Below are positions 21,590-33,127 of a stretch of 64,000 nt of DNA, piece by piece; position 1 is the stretch's first letter, and each line of letters begins with the position of its first letter. The DNA is from Neoechinorhynchus agilis. Its lineage: Eukaryota > Acanthocephala. The stretch lies in NCBI GenBank assembly GCA_051530055.1, contig CM121341.1:7874001-7938000 (forward strand). Direction: 5' to 3'. Below the pieces are notes generated by a model. That model was not told the origin of the DNA, did no database searches, and was given only the letters and a program-made list of their open reading frames with translations. The position numbers were made by a program, and so were the translations under genes.

Positions 21590-21770
21590 ACATGATGGAA
21601 CCATCGCATTCTTCTTTTGGCTATCACTTAACGAGGCAATGCTGCCAGCGTGATGGCGACGGTCGAGGAAGGAGAGAAGCTGGAATTCGGCGGGAGGTGT
21701 GTTAATTGTCGAGAAATGAAGATTGATTGAAATAAAATATTTTCGATGCACCGGCTCGACGTCGAACATT
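21590..21770 (+). mobile_element. Retrotransposon 3'-end fragment
   Basis: Contains aacgaggcaatgctgccagc, gtgatggcgacggtcgagga and tggaattcggcgggaggtg, the words found in each unit of the array at 62095-62700. In that array the words follow the conserved retrotransposon C-terminal block, so this is a solo 3' fragment of that element. Adjacent 21771-22380 has nothing recognisable. Confidence 0.6.
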
Positions 21771-22379
21771 TTTCTAATCTCGGCCTTGGGGTATTTTATC
21801 TCTGCGTGTTACTCTAGCTGACCATCTCAGCATCCTCATTTCATTTACAATCAATCTCTGTACGTCCTCCTTTTTTTGTGCCCGTTACTCTTTTCCAGTT
21901 ATTCCACCCACATTGGACTCTCTGCTCAAGACAATTAAAGGAAACAAAGCTTTAGCAATTATAAAACGATGGTTAATCCTTTCGTCAAATTATGGCTCCA
22001 CCCGCACGACGTAAAATAATAAGAAACGATAGGTAAGAATTTTTTATCAAGCGCTCTGTATCCGAATGTATTGAAGAGTGCACTACATCAATATTGTTTT
22101 GGAACCTTTCATTGTTATGTCAGTTTGTTAATTTGCTGTTTTTGTCGCTTCAGTCGTCGTATTCAATTTCGGATGTTATGTGCTGTTATGTGTCTGTCAA
22201 ATGTCCAAAGAATGTACTTAGTACTGTTTTTGTTGCGTTTCTGTTGACCTGCACTTGTCTAATATTGTGCTAATCGTGAAAAAAGTAACTTTGGCAATCG
22301 GCTTTCTATTCTCCCCACATATCTTGTTTTTTCAGTTTAATCTTTCCGTTTGACGCATTGGATTCTTTTTCAATTAGGG

Positions 22380-24200
22380 ATTCCAGTACTGTTTGAACAA
22401 TCGTACCAGTTTTGTCGGGTCGTTTACGTGATTCTTGTGTACTAGACTACTGAAAGACTGTTGCGCCATCAATCTTAAGTTTTTGATCACTTCCTAACAG
22501 TCGTTTACGTGATTTTTAGGCCGAATATGTTTGGGATTTTCTAACGTCATCAAATCTATTATAAAGCTCAATTACCTAGTCGCGTTTTGCATGATTCTTA
22601 TACACTCGATTGCTACAGGGGTGTCAGGCCATCGATCTTAACTTTATGCTATTTATCATTTGTTGCATTGTCAGCTGATTTTCTCGACCGCATGTTTATT
22701 TCTTTTTTTATTAATGTGTATTTTCGGCGGTCGGAGAAACTTTGTTTTACATCAGAGAAGTGATGTTACCACTTAAACTCCGATGAAACGTTAAGAGTTC
22801 GTACGTCTCTCCGGATCCTCAGATACCTCCCGAGGAGGCGGGACTCATCAGTGAGTTTCCTCCCTTCAGCGGGATTTCGTCCCCTTTGGCTGTGAGTCAT
22901 TGGCGATCGTGGATTCGAACTCTTTGACCCTGAAACAGGGATTCGGGGCACGAGTCCACCAGACCACGCTATTTATCTATTTCCTAACCACTGTTATCGT
23001 TATTTTTGTACCGAATGCGTGTAGAATTTTTTAACGTCATCAAAGCTATTATAAAGCTCAATTACCTAGTCGTGTTTTGCATGATTCTTGCACACTCGAT
23101 TGCTACAGGGGTGTTAGGCCATCAATCTTAATTTTGGGCGAATTCGCTATTTCATAACCGGCGTTGTCGTGATTTTCGTACCGAATGCGTGTAGAATTTT
23201 TAACGTCATCGAAGTTACTTTAAAGTCTAATTCCCTTATCGTCATTTGCATGATTCTTGTACACTAGATTGATGTAGGAGTGTTAGGTCATCGATCTATA
23301 TTTTTTGCGAATTCTCTTTCTCCTGAAAGTCGTTTTCATAATTTTTGTACCGAATATATTTGGGATTTTCTAACGTCATCATAGCTATTATAAATGTCAA
23401 TTTAATAGTCGTATTTTGCATGATTCTAACGCACTCGATTGTTGTGGGAGTCTTAGGCCATGGATCTTAACTTTTTGCTAATTCGCTATTTCTTGACTGG
23501 CGTTTGCGCGGTTTTTGTACCAAATATGTTTAGGATATCCGTCGCCATCAAATTTAAAAAAAAGTTCGATTCCCTTATCGGCGTTTCCGTGATTGTTGCG
23601 CTGTAGATTGATGTAGGAGTGTTAGGTCATCGATCTTATTTTTTTGCGAATTCTCTATCTCAGGACGGTCGTTTTTATATATTTTGTACCAAATATGGTT
23701 TGGATTTTCTAAGGTCATCAACGTTACTATAAATGCAAATTGAATAGTCGTATTTTTCATGATTGTTGCGCCTTCGATTGCTGTAGCAGTGTTAGGCCAT
23801 CGATCTTAAAATTTTTCTAATTCTCTATTTCTTAACCGGTGTTATCGTGATTTTTGTACCGAATATGTTTGGGATTTCCGTCGTCATCGAATTTACCAAA
23901 GTTCACTTTTCTTGTCGCCCTTTAAATGATTCTTGCATAATTGACCGCGGATGGACTGTTGCGCCATCAAGCTTAATTTTGTTTCTCATTTTCTGTTCCC
24001 TACCAGTCGTTTTGGTAATTTTTTATCGAACATGTTTGGGATTTTCAAACGTCATCAAAGTTACTATAAAGGTCAATTCCCTAATCGTATTTTTGGATGA
24101 TTATTTTACATTAGATTGCTGTGGGTTTTTTTTCTAATCCTCCATTTCGTAAAAGTCATTTGCGTTATTTTATCACCGAATATGTTTTGGAGTTTCTGAC
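22380..24200. repeat. Diverged tandem satellite, unit about 180 bp
   Basis: About nine or ten imperfect units, each with the words ttttgtaccgaatatgtttg, ggattttctaacgtcatcaa, ttgcatgattcttgcacact, cgattgctacaggggtgtta and ggccatcgatcttaa. Spacing of these words is about 180 bp. Units differ by many substitutions, so the array is old. It is split between 22657 and 22968 by a SINE. Confidence 0.8.
22658..22967 (-). mobile_element. Solo hammerhead-like tRNA-SINE with target-site duplication
   Basis: Flanked by a 10-bp direct repeat gctatttatc at 22648-22657 and 22968-22977, so the element is the 310 bp between. Read on the minus strand it starts with a tRNA-Ser-like head: gtggtctggtggactcgtgc (A-box region), a variable-arm hairpin ccctgtttcaggg and B-box-like agttcgaatcc. 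The blocks ggggacgaaatcccgctg, ctgatgagtcccgcctcc and ggtatctgagg follow, and a tail ends in the left flank. This copy defines the true ends of a monomer. Confidence 0.85.
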
Positions 24201-24214
24201 GTTATCAAAGTTAC

Positions 24215-24560
24215 TATATAATAACACGGTTTATTTGTTGATGCACAAAGAAAAGGACCGATGTACCTTTGGATTTTCATAAACACTCGAGTTCAAATTG
24301 GAAAATGAATCTGGATATTATTGATTTTGGAGTAGATTACGAGTCCGGGCGGGTGAGAATATTCGGTTGGAAGGTCCGCTAGGACTCTAGCGGGCATCGG
24401 TCGGACGGTAGGACACTCATTAACCAGAAGGATGAGTTGTCTGCCGTCATGAATCTCATGTGAACTTCCACTCCACTTCACTCGCATTGTAGATTACACC
24501 CTGAAGAAGCCGTTGGACGGCGAAAGCTAGATGTTTCAATAAAATCTCTTTGAGTCGGAT
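24215..24560. mobile_element. Retroelement tail fragment
   Basis: The words ttatttgttgatgcacaaag, ggaccgatgtacc, ggttggaaggtccgc match those at 2955-3090. The end ccctgaagaagccgttggac, ggcgaaagctag recalls the common ctgaagaagcc...ggcgaaac ending of retroelements in other animals. No intact domain. Confidence 0.4.
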
Positions 24561-26030
24561 TGTCAATCAAACAATCATCAATAGATAAAACATGCGACTG
24601 AACAACCAAGCAGCGCTTAGTAATCTTATGAACATTTTTCTCATAGTCGAATTTCCATTTATGAAGTGATCCACAATAAGCAAAGGCTAAACGATGAAAT
24701 CGGAAACCTTACGACTGATTGATTTTGTACATTCGTGATTAACTGTTTCTTGAATTATAGAGATTCAAAAAATGAAATATTGAAAGCTTCTACGTTACTA
24801 TTATCAAAAAAATAAGTAGAATAGAAATTTTTAGATTGATAGAGTTACGGTTCTTTAGAAAATTTGTCGTCCAACTATTTTGCGGCAAATTCCAATTATA
24901 AACAATCCAACATTCGATACTGAATAAATCAAGACGTTTTCTCAAAATCATAAATAAACTTTGATTATTTGAGATGTTGAACAAAATCATAACATATTAT
25001 AAAATTGATAGTTATTTGCTTGTGTTCAAATTCAAAATGCAAAAAGCTAAGGGTCATTCTGTGCTTTCACAATCGAAGAAAACTCTCCGGATAATGACTA
25101 TTACTATAAAGTACTTTTTATTTATGAAATAATTGAAAATCTATACCATCCCCTGCATTATACACATTTATTTTTAAATTCTTCGAAACCTTTAGCCCAA
25201 GAAAAATACAACCGATAAAGTCCTTTAAAAGTGCTCCCTTAATTTCGTAGGCGTATAATTAAAAAAAGAAGATATTAAACTATTTGTAAGGGGAAAAGGA
25301 TTTAATTGTTTGCTGCCGATTCAATATTGGTAATTAAATATACTTTTTTAATTACTATTGTAAAAACGCACTTCTTTAAGTTTAATATTGCAGTTTCATC
25401 AATACATACGGAATTTTATCCAAAAAAGTTACATACGATTTTATCCTGCTTATAAATCGCGAACATTCTTCACTTAATGGTTTATTCAGTTTTAGCAATA
25501 TTGTTGAAAACACTTAAAAATCGCCTCAAAATCCTATTTAAATGTTCTTAAACCTTCGAGTCGTCTTAGTGGATATCTTTTCAAATTTAATAAGGCCCAC
25601 ATATTTATTTTCGCCTTATATTTTAGAGTACTGATCAAATCTGATTGCAAGCAGACGAATTGAAAGCAAATTTGTTTCTTTGCACACCTTAATTTCCAAG
25701 CGCATTGTTTTAGCAAGCATATAAAGATAGAGATTGTCACGGTCCAGGTGTCTAATCTCACAAGCTTGAGAGCTAACAATGTTTTGAGGCCCAATACTTT
25801 CATGATTCAATCCTTGTTGATTTTAAAATTATTAGAAGCATTGTAAGTTTCATTGAAAGCGCAATAATTTGAATTTTCGTGTCTTTTGCTTTTGCAAACT
25901 CGGCGATAGATTTTTCATAAGTGCAAAATTTTTAAAAGCGCTATTTTGTTTTGTCAGTTTTGATAAGATCTTTTATTTATCAAGAAAATCCAAAAAGGGT
26001 TCTTTTTACGAACAACCATAGAACCGATTA
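24561..26030. other. AT-rich gene-free stretch
   Basis: About 70 percent A+T by eye, many short frames and no domain, splice chain or repeat that I recognise. A minus-strand ORF at 25803-25534 (89 residues) is unlike any family I know. Confidence 0.4.
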
Positions 26031-26200
26031 TCGTTGTATAAAATCAATACTCAATTGCAGTATTTTTACGTTCCGGGATTTACTTCAAATATTTTAAAAA
26101 CGACGATCAAATTTTATCACTCTGTTTTGTTCCTGTATTATGAATTATTTTCAGAAAAAACGGGCGAAAATTGCGTAAAAATTAAAAAGCTCAACAGGAA

Positions 26201-27928
26201 ATGTCAAACTCAATTCAAAATGTGGACATTGAAGATATCTTGCGAAAGATGTCGACAATTAATTTATATTTCACTAGAACAAGTTTATGGCAGACTTGGA
26301 TGTTTTTGATCAATTCACCCTTCTGTGTAATGACTTCTATGACTTCGCTTATTGATTATTTCACGAATAATGCTGATTATACATGTTGGATTCCCGATAA
26401 TGTATCGATGAGCGATGCGATTCCAATTAATGCAGATGGAAAATTGGAAAAATGTAAAGTCTTTGAGAATTATACTTCACTGTCAAATAAAACAATTCCC
26501 TGTCCGACGGCTACATCCACCCGCTTCCCGACGACAGATCGCTGGTATTCACTTTTGATCTATACTGCGATCGGGAATACTTGAAGGATATTCCACAGCC
26601 AGCCTTTTTCATAGGATCAGTAATTGGGGCAGCCGTTTTGTCAATGTTTGGCGACAACTTTGGTAAGAATCCAATTGCTCTTCTCGGGACTTGGATCAAT
26701 ATCATATTCGGAATAGGCTGTGCACTTTCAAACACCATCTAAATCGGATGCTTCCGATCAGTTAAAATCATTATATCTTTCTTATTGATCGGAATCACCT
26801 TGATATTTATTTATAGTATTTCGTTTTTTATCCGGAATTTGCTGGCAGATGGGTGAACTTTCTTGTCATATTCTTAGCGTTGAAATCTATGCAGCCGAAT
26901 ACAGAGGTATCCCGTTCATAATGGCTAATTTCATTTGGTGTATAGGAATGTTGATGTTGGATTTAGTCGCTTATTTTGTTAGAGGATGGCGGAATCTATA
27001 TTTGACAGTTTATGTTCCAGTCGCAATCACTGTACTCTATTATTGGATTATGAGAGAAAGTTTATTTTGGCTTGCAGTTCATTAACGACAAGCTGATGTA
27101 AATGAAATATTAACCGAAGCATACAAAATGAATTCAACCAAACAACAAGATCAAATGTTTCTTTCACTTGACGACGATATCGAACTAATGGCTGATGATT
27201 CAGAGGCCCAAACTCGTGTCCCGCTGCCAAATCGGATAAAGAAAAACTTAAGACCAATGCTTTCGTCAATTGTGTTTCCATATTCGTTATTTTGTGGATG
27301 TCTCCTAATTTCATTGGCTTCTTTTAGTTATTTCGGATTTACACTATCAGCGTCCGCATTTTCGTCCAACATCTACTTGCATTTCTTTATTACAACTATT
27401 ATTGATATTCCACAGATTGTCTTATGTAGCGTCGCAACGAAATTCTTCGGACGAAAAACTCTAAGTCTTTTCACCAATCTTTTGCTTGTAGTCATATCTA
27501 TAATATTTGCTGTCCTTCCTACAGGCAATCAAGCAGCCTTGAATGTCTTCAATCACATCGCAAAGTTCTCGGCGTCGACTAATGCTGATATCGTTTGGAT
27601 GCTCGTAACAGAGCTATTTCCAACGAAGTACAGACAATTCGGATTTGGGTTTGCTTCTTTTGTCGCTGGAATAGTAACAGCTTTAAGTCCTTTCTTGAAA
27701 GATCAACTGACTTCTCAAAGACTCGCAACTATGCTCTCGATTGGAGGTTTTGCACTTTTTGCTGCCATACTGATAATCTTTTTACCTGAGACAAAATACC
27801 ATACGATGGCAGAACTTTCTGATATGAAGGGGCTACGACAATGCGCAAGAGAAACGTTTGGTTGGATGCGGAGGAAGCAAAAAGATGAGCAAGTATCGGA
27901 GCTTCAGAATATAACAAATGAAGATTAG
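26201..27928 (+). pseudogene. SLC22-type organic cation transporter, disrupted
   Basis: Major-facilitator transporter with the SLC22 layout. The N-terminal IEDILRKMSTINLYFTRTS and TWMFLINSPF (TM1) come first, then an extracellular Cys-containing loop, DLYCDREYLKDIPQPAFF, and the loop motif GDNFGKNP. Further on are ELSCHILSVEIYAAEYRGI, the region before TM7, SSIVFPYSLFCG, ELFPTKYRQFGFGF and LPETKYHTMAEL. The reading frame is broken at least four times: a one-base shift near 26497, a TAA near 26740, a second shift near 26850 and an in-frame TAA at 27083. No introns fit these breaks. The last 280 codons (27086-27928) are open. Either a recent pseudogene or a region with assembly errors; several independent lesions favour a pseudogene. 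Confidence 0.82.
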
Positions 27929-28879
27929 TGTGAGCGTTCATGAATTGATTTAAAGAAGTAAAAAGGCATTTTGTCAGAGATTGTAGGTAGAGATTAAAAT
28001 TGGTACAGCTAAGATATTTTTAAAGAAAGGTTTCCGGTTGCGTATTGCATAGCGAAATTAATCGGCTGGAATCATCTTAAACTGCTTTCTTTGTGTGCCA
28101 TTCGCCGTGCTCGTCTGGCGCAGGAACGATGAGTACACGTTCGAGTACTTCAAACCGATTCTCATCCCCGAGGATGAATTCGGCGGATAATACCAGTTCG
28201 AAATTCTATTAAGTCGGTGGATATCAATAAAGGGGCAGATGCTACAACGGGTTGTTAAAGCTACGATTCTAAATCATTGAAGTTTAAGTCGTCTTACAAA
28301 AATAACGCCCTTGCCATTTTAAAGCTAAAAAAGAGAATGATTATTAGCGATGTTTAAGGGTAGGAATTGGTGGTTATTGTTTACAAGAGAGCTTGTGAGG
28401 TTTGGTCTTTAATCAGGTTCATTTCAGGTTATGATATCCGAGAAGATTTGGCGGTAAGGAAAAAGGAGCAGAGGTCGAGAGAGGTGCGAGGTAAAGGAGG
28501 ATGAAACGAATTAGGATTACGATTGTTGTGCTCATGAGAAAAATGATCGATATGTGGTCGAAATTGTGTTTCAAGGGTTGAGAGGCGTTTTGATTGTTTA
28601 ATGAAAATAACATCAATGCATTCGGTGGGGGGAAAGTCAGCTGGGCAAATTTTAGATGCTCTTTTACGAAGAATTTCAAGACGAAAGATTTGAGATTTGG
28701 AAAGGTTGCAGAAGACGGGGAGAGTAAAATAAAGGTGAAGTAAAATTTGAAGAGATCAGGTAAAGGGATTCCTAAAGGTCGACGAGGATTTGCTCAAATT
28801 GTGCTCCATCTGTCGTTTCCTAGAATGGAGCACATAACAAATCAATATTCTTCTCAACTTCTTTAAAACTTTTATTCTG

Positions 28880-31120
28880 TGTTCTTTGACGATAAGAAAA
28901 GAAAATTGATTGGAGACAAATTTTAAAGGTGTTGAGCCTGAGGGAGAGAATGATGCCCGAGTCCAATTTCAAGTTTGATCGAAATTGAAGATCCAGAATT
29001 CTGAGGGAGGTGATTTCGTTGGATGTCATTTGGAAGATCGGGGGATGATGTAGGGTTGCGGACGAGGAAGGATCATTTCGAAGCATTTAGAGAAATTGAG
29101 ATGGAGTTTGTGATTGGTGCAGAAATCTTTCCTGTGTGTGATTTCTTGGTGGTGATTGGGTGATAGATTAGAGGGGTTTGAGGTTGTTTAGGAAAATATT
29201 AAAAGGAAGTGGTGATAGGACGGCACCTTGACGTAAAATTTGGAGAGATTAGGTGAAGGGATTTTTAAATATCGGATTCGTTTTAGGAGACACATTTTAA
29301 AGGTGTTGAGCTTGAGGGAGCGATGTCCGAGTCCAATTTCAAGTTTGATTGAAATTGAAGATCCAGAATTCTGAGGGAGGTGAGTCGCAGGGTGTCATTT
29401 GGAAGATCGGGGGATGATGTAGGGATGCGGACGAGGAAGGATCATTTCGAAGCATTTAGAGAAATTGAGATGGAGTTTGTGATTGGTGCAGAAATCTTTC
29501 CTGTGTGTGATTTCTTGGTGGTGATTGGTTGATAGATTAGAGGAGTTTGAGGTTGTTTAGGAAAATATTAAAAGGAAGTGGTGACAGCACAGCACCTTGA
29601 CGTAAAATTTGGAGAGATTAGGTGAAGGGATTTTTAAATATCGGATTCGTTTTAGGAGACACATTTTAAGGGTGTTGAGCTTGAGAGAATGATGCCCGAG
29701 TCCAATTTCAAGTTTGATTGAAATTGAAGATCCAGAATTCTGAGAAAGGTGAGTCGTAGGATGTCATTTGGAAGATCGGGGGATGATGTAGGGTTGCGGA
29801 CGAGGAAGGATCATTTCGAAGCATTTAGAGAAATTGAGATGGAGTTTGTGATTGGTGCAGAAATCTTTCCTGTGTGTGATTTCTTGGTGGTGATTGGGTG
29901 ATAGATTAGAGAGTTTGAGGTTGTTTAGGAAAATATTAAAAGGAAGTGGTGACAGCACAGCACCTTGACGTAAAATTTGGAGAGATTAGGTGAAGGGATT
30001 TTTAAATATCGGATTCGTTTGAGGAGACAAATTTTAAAGGTGTTGAGCTTGAGAGAGAATGATGCCCGAGTCCAATTTCAAGTTTGATTGAAATTGAAGA
30101 TCCAGAATTCTGAGGGAGGTGATTCGTTGGATGTCATTTGGAAGATCGGGGGATGATGTGGGGTTGCGGACGAGGAAGGATCATTTCGAAGCATTTAGAG
30201 AAATTGAGATGGAGTTTGTGATTGGTGCAGAAATCTTTCCTGTGTGTGATTTCTTGGTGGTGATTGGGTGATAGATTAGAGGAGTTTGAGGTTGTTTAGG
30301 AAAATATTAAAAGGAAGTGGTGACAGCACAGCACCTTGACGTAAAATTTGGAGAGATTAGGTGAAGGGATTTTTAAATATCGGATTCGTTTGAGGAGACA
30401 AATTTTAAAGGTGTTGAGCTTGAGGGAGAGATGTCCGAGTCCAATTTCAAGTTTGATTGAAATTGAAGATCCAGAATTCTGAGGGAGGTGATTCGTTGGA
30501 TGTCATTTGGAAGATCGGGGGATGATGTAGGGTTGCGGACGAGGAAGGATCATTTCGAAGCATTTAGAGAAATTGAGATGGAGTTTGTGGGTGCAGAAAT
30601 CTTCTGTGTGTGATTTCTGGTGATTGGGTGATAGATTAGAGGTTTGAGGTTGTTTAGGAAAATATTAAAGGAAGTGGTGAAGCACGCACCTTGACGTAAA
30701 ATTTGGAGGAAGGGATTTTTAATGTCGTTTAGGAGACAATTTTGGTGAGGAGAGTGATCGAGTCATTCAGTTTGATTGAAATTGAGAAGAATTCTGAGGG
30801 AGGTGATGTGGATGTCATTTGGAAGTCGGGGATGTGGGTGGGAAGGATCATTTCGAAGCATTTAGAAAATTAGTGGAGTTTGTGATTGGTGCAGAAATCT
30901 TTCCTGTGTGTGATTTCTTGGTGGTGATTGGGTGATAGATTAGAGGAGTTTGAGGTTGTTTAGGAAAATATTAAAAGGAAGTGGTGACAGCACAGCACCT
31001 TGACGTAAAATTTGGAGAGATTAGGTGAAGGGATTCTTAAATATCGGATTCGTTTGAGGAGACAAATTTTAAAGGTGTTGAGCTTGAGGGAGCGATGTCC
31101 GAGTCCAATTTAAAGTTTGA
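28880..31120 (-). repeat. Tandem array of a LINE reverse-transcriptase segment, unit about 368 bp
   Basis: Six units, located by ggaagtggtgacagcacagc (or variants) at about 29204, 29574, 29944, 30318, 30673 and 30977. Each unit, read on the minus strand, carries GAVLSPLPFNIFLNNLK... then HKLHLNFSK and a serine/proline-rich piece ending DIRILDLQF-like. The unit starts and stops inside the RT gene, so the array formed by internal amplification. Units are 90 percent or more alike by eye, except the one at 30590-30860. Confidence 0.88.
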
Positions 31121-31125
31121 TTGAA

Positions 31126-31890
31126 GGCGATAGACGCCAGCAATGGTGAATTCTCTGAGGTCGATTCTCAGAGGAGCTATGAAATGGACTGCGATGAATT
31201 CTATATCGAAGTTTTGAAGAGAGCCTGTGATAGATAAAGAGTAAGGTAACGATTGCCGTACGTAAATTGAGACCCCCCTCCTTGACGGTCATCGTGGTAT
31301 GGAAGGAAGAGTACCCGGGAAGGATGGCTGAATCGCTGTTGAAGGGGGTAAGCCACGTTTCTATTAAGATGACTACGTCGGCTTTTGAGGTAGATGAATT
31401 GAGTGAAATTTTATCTAGTTTAGGAAGGAGGTTACGAGTACTGGAGTAGTCCTGGGAGACACAATTTGATCATAGATGACCAGTTAATCACTTGTGGTGT
31501 TTATGAGCTCCATCATGGAGTCAATTTGGAGCAAGGAGGACTCAAGTCGAGAGGTCGGAGGGCGATAGACGCCAGCAATGGTGAATTCTCTGAGGTCGAT
31601 TCTCAGAGGAGCTATGAAATGGACTGCGATGAATTCTATATCGAAGTTTTGAAGAGAGCCTGTGATAGATAAAGAGTAAGGTAACGATTGCCGTACGTAA
31701 ATTGAGACCCCCCTCCTTGACGGTCATCGTTGTATGGAAGGAAGAGTACCCGGGAAGGATGGCTGAATCGCTGTTGAAGGGGTAAGCCACGTTTCTATTA
31801 AGATGACTACGTCGGCTTTTGAGGTAGATGAATTGAGTGAAATTTTATCTAGTTTAGGAAGGAGGTTACGAGTATTGGAAAGGCAATTTT
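31126..31890 (-). repeat. Direct duplication of a LINE endonuclease segment
   Basis: A block of about 330 bp beginning ggcgatagacgccagcaatg occurs at 31126 and again at 31560, a 434-bp offset, nearly identical. On the minus strand it encodes endonuclease motifs: EFIAVHFIAPLRIDLREFTI, then AGVYRPPTSRL. The first copy joins the RT array directly (breakpoint near 31122). Confidence 0.8.
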
Positions 31891-32627
31891 TGATTTCGGA
31901 AAACCGCGGGCAGAAGTATAGGAGATTGGGGTTGCTCGTGCCGACAAAGAACGATGGATTATCCTAAAGAGAGAAGTCCAAGGGCGATTCTGAAATTTGA
32001 GTTGGGATGAGTGATTGGTAATGATAGAAATGAGTTTAGAGTTGAGACTTTGTATGGATCAGCTACGATATGTTTTTGTGTAGCGGTTAGAGAGATAATT
32101 ATTTACTTGATTCGGGAAAAAAAGTGTGTTTAATGTGGAAATGCTGGGCGATTGACCTTTGTGGCTTTTCGGGCGCCGGTGGAGTTGCACGTAGTCATAG
32201 AAGTTGGGAAGTCGCTCACTCTTGGAGTTTTTGGGACGAGGAAGATGTTCGAGGGTATTCGCTAAAAGTGAAGTATTATATTGAGAAAATGAGGTCTGGG
32301 TTGAGTATGGAGGGGTGTTGATAAGATTTTGTGATAAGTTTTTATGTAGATAGATACGAAAAGAAAGTTGTGAAGTGAGAAGTCTGTGTCGCCTGTCAAC
32401 GAGTGGTGAAATAAAAGTGACTTTGAGGAGACGAGGTCTCTGGTTAAAGGGTTTTTTGGAGGGAATGTGCATAAAAGTTGATGGGGAGGATATTGAAAAA
32501 AGGAGTTGACCGATACAAATGATTTGGTGGCGGTTGTGTGCATCAGCGGCGACGGGGGATGATGGGCTAAATGTTGTTGTCAACCTTATATCCTTAAAGT
32601 TATTTGTTCCTCCTTTTACTCTCGTTA

Positions 32628-33094
32628 TTATTCGTCAGATGTTTCGTTGACCTTTTGTTCGACTGTAGCTTTCTTATTAGTTACTTTAGCTGAATTCCTT
32701 TCGCTTTTTATCCCAGTCACAATATCAGACTCATCCACAGTAATTTTAGAATCATTGAGTACTACAGGCTGAATATCCTCCTGAGGGTGGTACCAAGTCG
32801 CTAGTAATTGTCGAAATATTCGCAGTAGTTCCACAGCGACTAAGTGCGCAAGAATAATTAAAACTCCGACTATGGAATTGAAATCCAAATTAGATTCGCT
32901 GAAGTAAGAAAATCCCAAAAGTGTTCGAGAAAATACAGAGTATTCAAAACAAAATCCACGAAGAACATCTGAAACGAGGTTTGCGGAAATTATCACAGAA
33001 TGGCCACTATGATATTTTCAAACTGTGTGCTTTCTTCTTTAGGTATAAATCTGTTCAGCTTTAAAGTGCATGCGTCCCAAAAACTATCAATCAT
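32628..33094 (-). CDS. Possible small membrane protein, model unresolved
   Basis: A start at 33094 gives MIDSFWDACTLKLNRFIPKE, reading on to FENIIVAIL and a stop near 33000. A second frame from about 33004 continues as SVIISANLVSDVLRGF, a hydrophobic segment around GVLIILAHLVAVELLRIF, and an acidic/lysine-rich tail to the stop at 32628. Joining them needs a one-base shift or an intron I cannot place with certainty (a 39-nt gtggcc...tttcag intron fits the signals but changes the frame). One or two membrane segments. Family not recognised. Confidence 0.35.
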
Positions 33095-33127
33095 TTTTCT
33101 TTAAAATAAAGTAGATCGACCAAAAAG

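Larger units (their letters stand above)
28380..32590 (-). mobile_element. Degenerate LINE, minus strand
   Basis: Read on the minus strand from about 32590: a frame with no known domain (32583-32059), then an apurinic-type endonuclease block, duplicated (EFIAVHF, FTIAGVYRPPTSRL). After it come reverse-transcriptase pieces (GAVLSPLPFNIFLNNL; HKLHLNFSK), then a 3' part around 28680-28419 whose frame (RHLKFAQLTFPPPNALMLF...) ends the element. The class looks CR1/Jockey-like from YRPP and LSPLPFNIF. The element is inactive: frames are broken and the RT part has been replaced by a tandem array. Related 3' fragments lie at 45950-46250 and 52950-53480. Confidence 0.75.

Noticed and set aside
22380-24200. 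Regular spacing suggested a CRISPR-like array
   Set aside because: The genome is animal, units are diverged over their full length and no constant-repeat/unique-spacer pattern exists.
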